Source: Phycomyces blakesleeanus NRRL 1555(-)
Taxonomy: Eukaryota; Mucoromycota; Mucoromycetes; Mucorales; Phycomycetaceae
Direction of reading: 5' to 3'
Length of the DNA stretch: 64,000 nucleotides
Assembly: GCF_001638985.1 (NCBI RefSeq)
Contig: NW_017265134.1
Span: 2,688,089 to 2,752,088 of the forward strand
Below, one piece after another: positions 25,764-38,812 of this stretch (its first letter is position 1; every line of letters starts with the position of its first letter). Both the position numbers and the translations under genes were made by a program. The notes beneath the pieces were generated by a model that saw only the letters and a list, made by a program, of their open reading frames with translations, had not been told where the DNA came from and did no database searches.

Positions 25764-28700
25764 TAAGAGGATCCTCAACCACACGCCTGGCTACATTTCA
25801 AATCGCCACAGATATCACAAACGAATCAGTTGTTCCGGTTTCACTCAAACAATGCGTCTGGGCAATATGCTCATCAAGGTTAGAAATAATCTATATATTT
25901 TATTTATATGTGTGTGAATGTACACACGTGATATTGATATTGTTCATTGGCTTACCTCTTACCTTTCTTACCTTTTTGTATCTGTCAAAGCCCCGACATG
26001 ATTTGTAGAAATCACGATTTGTCCATCTACACTGTCAATTATGAAGAATCTGGCCCAATAGACCAGCCAAGCTCTTTTGTCTGGGAGGGCCATGGCTTGA
26101 TGTCCTGGGTTATGGCACCAGAATCTGCTCAAGAATTCGTTCATGGAAAAGTCATTGAAGCAGACCGCACATCATTAGTAACACACATCGAATTACAACC
26201 AACCCTCAAGTGGTCCAAACAAGACTTTTACAGTGCTCTCAAATCCCAAAACTTTGATACCTTTTCAAATCTAGCCCACTCGCCATCTCAACCATGTTCA
26301 TGTGGTTTTGAACAGCAACAACAACAGCAACAACAGCAACAACAACAACAACAACAATTATCTCCACCATGGAAGTCCCTCAAACACCCAAGCCCTCCTA
26401 GCCTATCTCCTGTTCACACTTACACCCAACCTCACCCTCACTTTCACAGTATCGCACAGCCTCCCACACAACCACAATCTCACGCTCAACCCCATGCTCA
26501 CGCTCACAGCCCTAATCTTAACCTCAATCCCAGTAACAAACGCAACAGCTACACTTCAGACACCAGTATCTATGGGCATCAATTACGGCCTATTCAACAC
26601 CAGCATCAACATCAACACCAATTTGAACGAACCAGCGACACCGAATTCGATCGGTACCTGAAGCAAAAGCAACAATCTCCTATTACATCTCTCTCGCCAT
26701 CGCCACCTCTCCCATCCATATCAAACCTTACACCCTCAAGACAGGGCCAGTCTACACCATCTACATCCACAGCCACAGCCACAGCTACACCAGCAGCCAC
26801 AGCCACAGCCACAGCCACGTCAGCACCAGCGCCAGCACCAGCACCAGTATCAACACAGCTCTGTCGACCAGAGCCTATATTTCCCCACTCAAACCCTTCT
26901 CGTGCTCCGACCCTACACAACTACAACCGAGCCAGAATATCCCCGCCCCCGTCCCTCGGCTCTGTGCCTCAGAACTTCAAACCTTATCTCAGCACACCTG
27001 GCAATACTCCGCGAGATGGTGACAACGAACTACCACACCTACTACTGGCCCGTAGACCTGAAGACGGGCATCAATCAGAACTTTACAATCAAATCAGACG
27101 TCCTCATTATCATGAACATAGAACACCAATACATTTACCGCTCCCAATCACATCAGCCGACCCTAATAGTGTTACTACTACTGATATTGCTGTTACTACT
27201 ACTACTACTATTCCCTCTGCTACTGCTATTACTGCCACCACAGATATTCCTGGTCATAATCCTAATAATACTACATCTACTACTGCCTCTACTAATACAA
27301 GCACCACTACCTCCACCAATAACAACAACAATAATGATAATAATAATGATAATGATAATAATACTAGTAATAATGACCAAGCTTATCTGCACTCACCCCC
27401 ACGTCGTCTTTCTGAGCAGTATGAACGTCGAAGCTTGGGAGGTAAAGCACCAGGCTACTTGAGGACTCAGCAAGAAGGCTCTGAAACCAATACTATTCAC
27501 CAGTTTGGTGCACCTCGGCCTTTAGGAATCAGTTTGCATGACAAAAATGCCAATACCAACAATAGCATCATTCCTGTTATCTACGCGCCTAGCAACAAGA
27601 AGAGAAAAAAGAACCCGCTCATTATGCCAGTTGAGAGCAAAAATAGTCCAGAGTCCAGTCAACAACAACAACAACAGCAGCAGCAGCAACAACAACAACA
27701 GATTAGTACTACAATTCGTACTTATTACGAGGTCGACCGTGATGATCGAGGAGACTACATCTTGCCTGTCGAAATTGATTCATGGACGGTGGTTGACCTT
27801 GGTAACGTTGTGTGGGACCGACCGGCATATCACAACCAACGTTACATCTACCCTGTTAATTACACTGTACGCAAGTAAGTAAATTAGTGCTTCTGTTTCT
27901 ATTGTAGTTGTTACCACTAGCATTTCTAAACAAGATTTGAAATTGTTGTTAGGTGGTATCGTAGTATGGTTGACCCAAAGAGCGATACACAGTATACATG
28001 TTGTATTCTAGACAATGGAAGAGAACCAAAGGTAAAATAGATAGATAATTTTTATACATGTAAAAATGTAAATTAAATGCATCTTTCACATTTTCTTTTA
28101 GTTTGAAGTTACTGCTGATGACTGCCCAATGACTTATTCAGGGCCTACACCGACTACTGTGTGGACTATTATTGTTAGGTAAGAAATATATATATAAAAG
28201 AAAGAAAAAACTGTTTCGTTTTTGAATAGTAGTAATAGTAATAGCTACTGGTAAAAAGTAATAAATTAAATGAAATTAAATGAAATTAAATTAAAATGCT
28301 TATTTATTTATTTATTTCTTTATTTATTCATTTATTTCTAGACGCGCTTTCGCGATTCGTAATCAAGAGTACGGACACAATCCGGTTGGCCCAGACTTTT
28401 TTGGTCTGAGGAAGAATACAATTGCAAAAATGATTCAAGATTTACCAAACGCATCAAAGTGCTCACAGTACGTCTGGCAAACCTTTGAACCTGCTAGATT
28501 CAATAAACCTGGTCGTAACCGAAGAAGGACCGACTCGACGCTTTCGAGTGGTCTTTATGGTGGAGTGAACTACAGTCTGACTAGCAATCGCGTCTTGCCT
28601 CCTCCATCTTCTTCAGCCGTTTCGTCATCGTCATCGTCATCACCTATGGGACCAAACAATCACAGCTACAGTTACAGTCATAGCCATATTCACAGCCACA

Positions 28701-28978
28701 ACCACAACCACAACCACAATTACAATCAAAATGATAATGATAACAATAACACCAATGACATCACCACCAACAACAACAACGACAACAACAGTAGTAGTAA
28801 TCTGCCAACATCAGAGTCACCTATAACATCACGCCGGACGTCACAGACACCTGTTGCAGAAGAACCTAATGTTGAACCGGGCCATATTTCCAAACGCCAA
28901 ATGACATCCTCACCTCCCTCCTCACCTCACAGACCAACCTCGATGTCGCATCCTGTGCCTCAAATCGAAAGTGCATAA
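25764..28978 (+). CDS. FYR-domain (FYRN/FYRC) nuclear protein with long low-complexity linker
   Basis: Exons: about 25764-25878, 25991-27874, 27953-28031, 28102-28178, 28342-28978, with matching phases; the first exon and start codon are not resolved. The FYRN/FYRC pair is encoded across exons 2-5: LPVEIDSWTVVDLGNVV, HNQRYIYPVNYT, YRSMVDPKSDTQYTC, then an FEVTADD segment and a conserved tail around RNQEYGHNPVGPDFFGL. FYR domains occur in chromatin proteins such as MLL/trithorax methyltransferases, JARID-type demethylases and TBRG1. With no SET or Jumonji domain visible, it is closest in layout to TBRG1. The N-terminal about 120 residues (SIYTVNYEES, VWEGHGLMSWVMAPES) look conserved, but I do not recognise them. 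Between lie poly-Q, P/H-rich, poly-T and poly-N/D tracts; the C-terminus is S/H/N-rich. Confidence 0.75.
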
Positions 28979-29124
28979 AGATCAAACAACAAAGAAAAGA
29001 CAAAAGACAAAATTCAGAATTCTATACATGTGTACATATTAAGAAAAAAGAAAGACAGAGAAATTTCAAGAATTTACATTTTTTTTACACTATTATATTT
29101 AACAATTTATTTATTTATCTTATC

Positions 29125-29159
<35 letters not shown>

Positions 29160-30499
29160 AAAGATATAGAAATATTTTATGCCCTCCCTTTAAACTACAC
29201 TACACTACATTACACTACACTACACCCTCATGCTTTCTATTTCATATATTTTATTTGCTTGCTTGCTTAATTACTTGCTTAATTCTTTATTATTTATTAT
29301 ACTCCATGTGCTGTGCTTTTTTGTTAAAGAAAATCTCTGTAAATTATATACGTATCACTATATATAAAATATATATACTTTTTTGTTGTTGTGAATATAT
29401 TCGACTTGTCTTGAGAAAGAAAGGTTAAATTTACATATATGTATGTGTGCATGCATGTACGTCTATTTTCCTATTCTTCTTTACATATTTTTTTTATTAA
29501 TATTATTTTAACTCACAATAAAAACCATAAATAAAGTATGAAAACTAATTCATTCACTTTAAGAATATTTATTTATGCAATATTTTGACCCGATACAAAG
29601 GTTACCAAAGAAATGTACATATATATATTTATACCTAAAAGCAGCTTAGCTCTGTCATATTTAAAGCAACTCATTGGTTAAATATATATAAATGACACTA
29701 ATAAGTCCAAAGTTTGGATTTTCATTGGTTAAAAGAAAAAGGAGAAAAGTGCGAGAGACTAATTAAATAGTGTTTTTTTTTACTACTATTACTAATTGTA
29801 ATATCTCTCTATATCTATCTCTTTAAAGATGCATAGCCACATGGATAAAGTCTAGCTCTATGGCGAAGAATATGAAATAACAGAGATATACCAAAACAAT
29901 GCTTAGTAAATTAACAAGTAAGTCTTGGCGATTTTAACCATTTATTTTGTTTAGATTGTAAATAGTAATAATGTTAATAATAACAAAAGAAACTATAATC
30001 AAATCCAATATTCTTTTGTTTGGTTTAAATAAAGCGTCATTATTTTTATTTTATTCCTTTTTCTATTAGAATTTACTAATAGTACCATTAGTACTATATA
30101 TTGTTATCATTATACTTCTTTGGTTAGTTTGTTCTACAAAAAAAACCTAATTTATTGTAGTAAATAGCAGTAATAAAAGGGTAAGAATTCTTGCAATTCT
30201 TGGTATAGCTACTACGGTGTATATAATTCTTGTATAATTCTTGATTTCCTAATTTACAATTTATAATTTAGAATTCCTAATTCCCAATAGTTTCGTGTCA
30301 CAATATTCAAACCACGGTAAAACTAATTTTTTTCTTCTTTATTTCTTATTTCTTTTTTGGACTCACCCAAAGATTCCAAAAAGTCCTTTCTATTATATAC
30401 ACAATTATATATATATATATCGTTGTTTGTGAATCAAAGGGATACATAATAGAAACCACAGTAAAGAAAACAAAATAAAAGAACATCCCACTCTTTCGT
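28979..30499. other. Intergenic, AT-rich
   Basis: No gene seen. It contains a TA microsatellite near 29127-29156 and a run of ACTAC/TACACT units near 29194-29225. The right end should hold the promoter of the acidic membrane protein gene. Confidence 0.45.
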
Positions 30500-32593
30500 A
30501 TGCATTCTCGTCTTGTATTTATCAGCGCACTTGCCACTTTGGCCACAGCTGCTCCTGCTCCACCATTTGTTGACCCTGAAGGAGATGCCATCTACGTCAA
30601 TCCTGAATCAGCCACATCAGCCGAAGCTCAATCGACAGATCTCCCAGAAGACACTACCGAAACCATTGTTGTGGTCACTGATACTTCAAAAGACACCCTT
30701 GACGATCCTAGAGAACAATCAAGTGGTCTAGAGGACAGTATCTTTGGGGACTCTGATACTGATGAATACAAAGCCGCCGATATCTTTGCTGCCGCTGCAG
30801 ACTCTCTCCCAACAGACCCTGCTGTAGACGAAATTCTGAACAATATCATCGAAAACGACACTATTCTTGAGGCCAGTCTTCCTGACCAGCTTATTCCTTC
30901 AGAAAAGGAAGACGAATCCTCATTATCATCGGCATTATTATCCACGTCATCCTCGTCATTATTATTAGAAGCATTATCATCATCATCATCATCATTAGAA
31001 CCAGAATCCTCCTCGGTACCATCTTTAGAAGACGAAGGATTATGGGATGGGAAAATCGATGCCACAGACAGGTTCTTGCCACTCACTGTTGAAGAAAATA
31101 TAAAGTCCATACCCACCAATCAGGAGTCAGAAAACACATGGTCAACTTTGGATCAGACCCTGGACAACCAAGGCACAACCAACAAAATGAATGACGACGG
31201 CGAGGTGGTGGAGGATGGTTCCGAGTGGGATGTTGCAGAAGAGTTAGAAGACACACTCATGCCAGAAGGTATTACTCAACCTGACGAAAGTACCACCACG
31301 GCCGCCACCACCACCACTACTACTACTCCTGCTGCTATTGATGAAGATCTCGAGGATGTTGACAATCTCAAAGATGTTGAAGATCTCGAGAGCCCAACTG
31401 AAAACGATTGGGAGATGATGAAGTCGGAGAATGCATATGAACACAATTACAATTATGGTCAAGAAGACCGACTTTTGCCCACAGAGTATGATAAGAATGA
31501 TCATCTTACTGAATCTGACTCTGACTCTAACACTGGGGTGGATACTGATAATGATAATGAAATTGACCCAGACTATGAACCTTTTGAGGCAAAAGACAGT
31601 GAGGACTATGAAGATGAACTTTTGGCCGAGGACCCTGTTCAAGAAGAAGGACAGAATGAACTTCCAGTAGAGGAAGAACTACTACTAGCTGGAGGTGACC
31701 AGGATTTTGAACAATTGCCAACAGCCGAAGACTTGTTGTTGGAGGAGGAGTTGGTCTCGGATAGTCTGGCCGATGAAAGCACAGAAGATGAACTGTTTGG
31801 AGACTCTACAATAGACCCAGACCCAGAGACAGAAACAGAAATGGACTCTAGTACAACCAGCACAGCAGAGCTTGAGGATGATGGTGCTTTATTCAACAAT
31901 GAAAAGCTGGATACCGAGTTGCTTATGGATGAGTTGATTGATGAAGGATCTGGAGAAAGTCTTGAGAGTCCTGGCTCTGATTCTGGCGCTGGTTCTGGCT
32001 CTGGCGCTGGTGCTGGTGCTGATTTTGATTCTGATGTGATACTTGAAAACGATCTATTTGAACCAATGGATGACACTGACGTCGGTACAGAGGACAAGTC
32101 TAGCTTTGACAGGCTGGCCGATGGAATTCCGGGCAATAATAATAAGAACACAAATTTCTTTCCCCCAGTGGATCCGGCTGGTTACTATGATCACAGTGCT
32201 ACGGTTGAGTCAGCCAATGAAGGTGTGTGGTACCCATCCACAAGTGCTATGTTGCTTGCGATGGCAGTTCTTGCTCTCGTTCTCCTTAGATTATCCAAAG
32301 CAAAGGTAAGAAAGTAATTTAGTTTGTTTGTTTGTTTCTTTATTGTTTTCCAACATTTAAGCCAACTTTGACTTATCTCGATTATATATTCATCTGATAG
32401 CGATGGAGCACAACCAAGAATGAGACCCAATCACTTCCTGTAAGTATTATATTATACTATACTATACTATACTATATATATATATCTATAAAATATTCAA
32501 TTCAATCGATGCTAACATTTGCACACAAATACGTACATGTTTTTTTTTATACTTTAGCACCATTATACCAACAACAAGCCAAGTGTTGATTAG
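30500..32593 (+). CDS. Acidic single-pass (type I) membrane protein, unknown function
   Basis: Three exons, 30500-32305, 32401-32439 and 32558-32593, predict 626 aa. The N-terminus (MHSRLVFISALATLATAAPA) is a signal peptide with a good cleavage region at residues 18-20. About 550 residues of extremely acidic, D/E/S/T-rich sequence follow, with poly-Ser near 150 and 160, a T-run and a GAGSGSGAGAGA tract, and no cysteines in most of it. Near residue 590 lies one transmembrane helix (AMLLAMAVLALVLLRL), followed by a short basic tail rich in K and R. The layout suggests a cell-surface or vacuolar/secretory-pathway protein with an unfolded, probably O-glycosylated negatively charged ectodomain. 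It might act as a spacer, calcium buffer or adhesion layer. I recognise no family; the small last exons were chosen because phase and splice sites fit. Confidence 0.7.
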
Positions 32594-33413
32594 GACTATG
32601 ATCAAATTATCTGGAGATATATATTTTATATATTATGTATTAATAAGAAAGAATAGCCTTATTCTTTGAATGATTAAAAAAAATAAATGCAAAGACATGA
32701 GACAACACAGACCCAACCAATTAAAATATAAAATAAAAGCCTCTGCCATTGTAATATATATTTTATCATGAGATTTAATATTCCAATATGTATGTATGTA
32801 TGTATCTATGTATGTATCTATGTATGTGTGTATGTATGTACGCACTACACACAAATGTGAAAACCATATATCTATGCATCCTTTTTCTTTCTTTCTTTTT
32901 TTGGTATTAACATTAAACAACATCTGATGACGGAGGCTTTTTCTTACCAAATATAATAATAGTAGTAGTAGTAGTAATTTATTATACTATACTGTAGTGT
33001 ATAGAATAATATCTACATTTTTATATATATATATAATATATAAATTTATATATATGGATATATATATTTATATTCTTTTTTTAGAAAGACCAAGTGTGCC
33101 ACCACGAATCGCCTTCTAATGCAACATTCATCTTGCGAATATAGATAGATAGATGTATATATATATATATATATAATTAGCATCCATTTGAGAATAAAAC
33201 CGCCCTATTTTTTTGCCACTTACCCGACCAAACCCTTCATTTCCTCTTCTTCTTCCTCTTCTTCCTCTTCTTCCTCTTCTTCCTCTTCTTCCTCTTCTTG
33301 AAATTTTATTTTTATAAATATAAAACATACACATATAAATATTATATACCTTTTTTTTTCTTCTTCTTTTACTTATTTGAAAATAATCATAAGAAAAAAA
33401 GCATCTTTATCAA
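32594..33413. other. Intergenic with microsatellites
   Basis: No gene seen. Contains TATG/TATC tetranucleotide repeats near 32787-32840, TA tracts near 33021-33072 and the CTT/CCT tract listed separately. Confidence 0.45.
33240..33299. repeat. Pyrimidine (TTC/CTC) repeat tract
   Basis: About 60 bp of repeated TTCCTCTTC units on the plus strand, a pure polypyrimidine tract about 115 bp upstream of the Sel1-protein ATG. Such tracts are common in fungal promoters and may keep DNA free of nucleosomes; this is inference. Confidence 0.8.
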
Positions 33414-35654
33414 ATGTTTGTCGAAGATATCCAACAAAGAGTCGACCACTACCGTTCCCTGGCTCAAGACAAGCCACAGCAACCAATAGAACCAACATCT
33501 CAGCCAGAGACAAAGTTTGGTGTACCAAATACACCTCCCGATTCCCCTCTACTTGGCCCAAAATCCTCCACACGTCGCGACAGAAGCAACACAAATGACA
33601 GTACTAATATCAGCATCAATATCATTCCTGGACAACAGAACTCTAGCCAGACATCTCTTGATGATAATCTATCTTCATCTCCAGAATCAGCTTCAGCGTC
33701 AGGCTCAAGCTCAAGTTCGGCTTCTCCTGCATCGCCCATAACCCCGGCAAGTGGTGGTGCCAGTCATCGAAGCAACAACAGCATCGACAATATCTCTAGT
33801 CCCACAAACACAACCGCAACAAATGTTCGTTCTCTGTCGGGCTCGCAATCTTCGCTGACTTCGGAGCGATTGCTGACCCATTCCCATCTAAAGCCAGGCT
33901 CGCAGGCTGAGTTACTGTCCTACACAAAGACCCTCAGCATGTACCGAGACAATGCAAAGCGTACCAATAATCCAGATGTCCAGTGTGATTTTGCAACCTT
34001 TCTTGTCGAGGCTGCGCAGCGACTACAGAAAGAGGATCTCGAGGCTGCCCCAGACTCTCGGCACGCATATCTGCAAGAGGCCGAAAAGACTCTGAGGCCA
34101 ATTGCCATGCGCGGTCATTCTGAAGCGCAGTATTATCTAGGTAACATGTACGCATCGGGCATGCTTGACAAAAACAACAAGTCAGACTTTTCAAAGGCGT
34201 TTCCTTTATTTGTACAAGCTGCTAAGCATCACCACGCAGATGCCGCGTATCGGTAAGAAAAAGAAAAAGAAATCAAATTCTTTTATTTTATATTATACTA
34301 TATACATAATTGCACGTGGAACGAAAAAGAAGAAGAAATAAGAATCAAATAAGAATAAGAATAAGAGAAAGTATATATATATATATGTATATATATGTAT
34401 ATAAACATGGTGAATTGTATTATATTTGAGTGAACAATGTAACAACATCAGTTTGGAAAAAATTGTCCTACCAAGAAGTATTTGAGAACCTTAGCTGTTT
34501 CTATTTTTCTTTTGTATGTGTATAAACCTAATCTTCTTCTTCCTTTTCCTTTTTCTTCGCTTGTTTATTAATCATCAATCGTCAATCAATTACCATGACT
34601 ACCATCACCATAACTACCATCACCATAACTACCGCCACCGTCAATATAATGTTAATGTCACTACTATTGCCTATCACCATCGTCACAATTGTAAACCTGT
34701 TACCATATAACTCTTTTTAAAAAAAAATCAGATCGGCAAAGTGTTATGAAGATGGACTTGGTTGTCGAAAAGACAAGGCAAAGGCTGTACAATTTTACAG
34801 GTATAAAAAAAAAAGAATATAAATTGTAATACCCTTCTTTTTTTCTTTTTTTTCTTTGATTTAAAAAGGCGCTAATTATTTTGCTATATTTTGACAGGAG
34901 AGCGGCTTCACTCAACCATCCTGGTGCAATGTACAGACTTGGACTTGCCGATTTACATGGGAACCTGGGAATGACCCGCAATGTCCGAGATGCACACAAG
35001 TGGCTCAAAAGATCTGCAGAGGGTGCAACTGTAGAATACCCGCACGCGCTGCACGAATTAGGGCTCTTGCACGAGCGCGGTATCCCGTCCTTCATCTTTG
35101 CGGACCATTCGTATTCCGTCCAGCTCTACAAACAAGCTGCCAATCTACACTACCCCCCAAGCGCATTTCGACTCGGCGAATGTTACGAATTTGGGCTGTT
35201 GGGCTGCCAGCCAAACGCTCGCTTTTCGGTATCATACTACAGCGACGCCGCCGAACAAGGACACGCCGAGGCCTGCCTGGCAATGTCTGCCTGGTACATG
35301 GTCGGCGTACCTGAGATTATCGACATTTCAGAAGAATCGGCTTATGATTGGGCGCTCCAGGCAGCTGAAAAACAACTCCCAAAGGCTGAATATGCAGTTG
35401 GTTACTTTTGCCTGGCTGGAATCGGAAGACCTCCAGATAGAGACGAAGCCAAGATGTGGTACACACGAGCAGCAAACCACGGTAACGAGCAAGCCTTGAA
35501 AAGCCTTCAAGAATTAGAGAGAAAGCACAAGGCAAAAATGAACAACAAATCGATATCCAAAAAACCATCCCTGACTGCATCCCTGAGCAAGCGCCTCAGT
35601 ACCATTCAACCATCCTGGAGAAGGAAAAGCACGCCATTAGAGATGGCACAATAA
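33414..35654 (+). CDS. Sel1-repeat protein, chitin synthase activator (SKT5/Chs4)-like
   Basis: Three exons, 33414-34252, 34732-34800 and 34898-35654, with matching phases predict 554 aa. The first about 165 residues are S/T/P/N-rich and probably disordered. From about residue 170 a helical block begins, followed by a series of Sel1-like (TPR-related) repeats with signatures such as GHSEAQYYLGNMYASG, HADAAYRSAKCYEDGLG, HPGAMYRLGLADL, PPSAFRLGECYEFG and LPKAEYAVGYFCLAGIG. Yeast Skt5/Chs4 has this layout and recruits and activates chitin synthase III at the bud neck; related fungal proteins share the repeat region. The C-terminus is basic and serine-rich (KKPSLTASLSKRLS) and ends in PLEMAQ, with no CaaX prenylation motif, unlike yeast Skt5. 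Filamentous fungi carry several paralogues, so a direct role in chitin synthesis is likely but not proven. Confidence 0.8.
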
Positions 35655-37079
35655 AAAAAAAAGAAGAAAAAGAAGAAGACGACTTGTTTACTTGTTTGTT
35701 TGTTTTTTCCTTACACACACATCATTAAGCTTTTCTCTCTTTCTTTTAATTTTCTTTCTTTTTTTAAAGAAAATATAAATCATGCAGCCCCTCCTTTCAA
35801 TAATCATACTTCTTTTCTTTCTATTATTTATTTTATCATTATATATTATATATTACCATTATTTTATACTTTCTTTCTTTTTCATCGATACAAACACAAT
35901 CTGTACATTCACTTCCCCTTCCCATCATTACACAATTGACTCACACTCACACTCACATTCACAATAAAATAAAATAAAATACACTTACAATCACAGTTTT
36001 AATCCTAATTACGCTTACAATTATGATCAAAATTATAATCGAGATTATGATTACGATTACGATTGACTCACTTTTTTTTCTAGCAAAAGAATATATATAT
36101 GTGTGTGCGTGTGTAGATTCATGCATATATACACACTGCATGCACATATTTATTTATGTAGTATGAATAGGTGTATAAAGTATATTTTCAAAGATTTATG
36201 CCAATTCAATCGGTATATGGTAGTGTGATTTTGTACAGAAATTGTGTACCTCCTTTTTTTCCCTTCTTTCCTTTTTCTTATGTATCCGTGTGTTAGTGTA
36301 ACCTGTTAATGAATGAGAATTGCTCGATTTAGAACCTTGTCTACAAGTATTCAAATGTTCAAATGTACAAGTGTTCAAGTGTACAAGCAAACAAAACCCA
36401 AAAAAAAAATTATAAGGAGCTACAGACACACACACTCACTCACTCACTCAAATGTATAGTGCTTCCAACAACCAATGTTGCGGCCAATCAAGATAGATGT
36501 TATTGGCCAATAAAAATCAATGTTGCATTTTCAGAAATGGGAATCGTATTTTTAGAAAGTGATGTTGTATAACGACAAGATTTACAGGCACCCGTAAAGT
36601 ATATGTATATATATATATAATGCAAACGGTTTGTTTTACTTCTGAATATAATTTTATTTTTGTTTAAAGGTAGTTGCCTTGATCTCATGTAGTATATATC
36701 ATCTTTTGATCAGAATGAGCTTGTTGTTGAGCCAATAGCGACTCATAAGTGAATACTGGAAACATTGCATCCTACAGTGATTCCTCACTGGTTTTCTCAA
36801 TGACAATAGAAGAAAAGGAAAAAAAAAGAGGTAAAGATAAGAGTTCGACAGATAAAGACCTTTTTGAATTAAAAAGGACCATCGTAAAGCATGGTTATAT
36901 GTGCGCTATACTGTTCAGAAATTATAATGGATCCACTATTACTATGGATAAAAAAAATTAAATATCAAGCATTTTTTTTCAAAATTGCCCTCTGAATCAC
37001 CCTCTTTTTCCCGTAGTTTATATCAGTTTCTTTAATCACAATAATAAAAGCAAAAAGAAAAATTGAAGCACATTCATCA

Positions 37080-37560
37080 AAATAGTAAATGAGTTTTGGG
37101 ATCAATGATAATCCGCGGGTTCTCGGTAAACACATACCTACAGCCGATCAAAGATATCTGTGACAAGATGCGATAAACTCTGTAAGGACTGTCCGAGATC
37201 TTGATTTCTGCAAGTCGTGGCATCGTGTACAAATTTCTTTTATATATAGCAGACGGCGGCAGAACGTAGAACATCAGAGTTCGGATCCACAATCTGTATT
37301 CCTAAAACACCATTCAAAAACTGTTTGTTAAGCGTTTCTTTAGAAAGGACGGTCTTTCCAGCCAGAACGATATACAGTAAAAGGATTGCCACCTCGTGCC
37401 AGCTGGCTTCACTTTACCATATCTAAAATTATGCTCAGGGCCTTTTTCAAACTTGAATTCGTTCTTTTTCAGTCCTTGAGATCGGAGAAAGACTTTATTT
37501 TGTCGGGATACTTGTTGGTGGCCCCATTAACAAACCAAATGTTGCGGCCAGTACCACATA
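37080..37560 (-). pseudogene. Frameshifted coding relic, family unknown
   Basis: On the minus strand, protein-like segments follow each other but change frame: GRNIWFVNGATNKYPDKI, then KFEKGPEHNFRYGKVKPAG, then VYIVLAGKTVLSKETLNKQF and LNGVLGIQIVDPNSDVLRS, then MPRLAEIKISDSPYRVYRI. Base composition is less AT-rich than the surroundings. I do not recognise the family. The frame changes mean a decayed gene or transposon fragment rather than a working one. Confidence 0.35.
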
Positions 37561-38758
37561 CATACAAATGCGGGTTTTTACTAGTTATATGATGTCTCTT
37601 TCAATAGAATCAATGAAAATTTAAAGGGTTTCTCGATTAATATAAAAGCACTCGGGTACGCTACTTTCTGTATAAATTAACTTTGTGTGTGTGTGTGTGT
37701 GTGTGTTTTTGGCTAGGGTAACATGTCTTGTTATATATTTGATCGCAGTACAGATTTACGAGATAATATTTGGACAAGTTAAATACCTCGTTGCAGTAGT
37801 ATACAAGGCTAAAGCTACTGGTCATATTTGTCTCAGGTGAAATTGAGGATCAAAAGACTAAAACAGCAATCTGTAGGTATGTAGTTATGTATGTATATGC
37901 ATATTTAAACATGGCAGCCATATTAGTGAAATGCGTTTATGCTTATATCGTAATCTGTAGGTCATTCGATTACACTTGTTATGGGGATACCAATTAGGGT
38001 AGAATAAAATAGGCAGAATACAATTCGTATTAAAAAAAACCGAATCAAATTAGAATATGAAAGCCCTTTGATATATGTATTCCAAGCTATTTGAATTTAA
38101 TTGTAGAATAGTATTCTAGCAGACATATACGAAGCTAAGCCGTCGAATATAATCTGGTTTGAAAATGGACCTTTTGGTTACAGAAGATTGTTCAATCAAT
38201 TTCGAATAAAATAGAATATATCTTTCGCACATATATAAATATTATAGGTATTTATAAATTCGGTTTTTGTGTTTTTGATGAGACAAACACATAAATAATC
38301 TTAAAGCTTAATTGTGAGCCAATAAATAAAAATAAAATAAAAAGAGAGCAAAGATATATATATATATACACAAAAACAAAACATATGGCTATTTTCTATC
38401 AATAGCCCGAGAATGTATTATTATTATTATTATTATTATTATTAAGCTGTAAATTACATTTATATTTATATGCATATCAATTCGTAGGCAATTATTACAA
38501 TCAAATGCAATATTCAAGCATTATTGCTTTTAGTATTAACACTAGTACTAGCATTATTGTTATTATTCGTATTGACATTAGTATTGCTATTGGTATTACT
38601 AATATGTAAAAAAAAAAGAAAGAAAAAGAAAAGAGTACAGATGAGAATTCTCAACAAGATTTATATATTAACGTTGGGCAGGGTACCCTACAAATATAAA
38701 ACATATTCTTTATTCTTCCTTTGAAGCACAAGGTATAAAGTACAAGTACAAAATAATT

Positions 38759-38812
38759 GTATGTATGTATGTATGTATGTATGTATGTATGTATGTATGT
38801 ATGCATGCATGC
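38759..38812. repeat. TATG microsatellite
   Basis: About 12 perfect TATG units ending in ATGC units. A simple tetranucleotide repeat in intergenic DNA. Confidence 0.9.

Noticed and set aside
26302..26661. N-rich and other overlapping frames within the FYR gene
   Set aside because: Alternative frames of CAA/CAC repeats; the FYR reading frame continues through with consistent splicing.
30628..31119. 163-codon minus-strand frame rich in D and S
   Set aside because: Antisense of the acidic D/E/S coding region; such repetitive codons leave opposite strands open.
31639..32151. 170-codon minus-strand Ser/Pro-rich frame
   Set aside because: Again antisense of the acidic membrane protein gene, with no independent signal.
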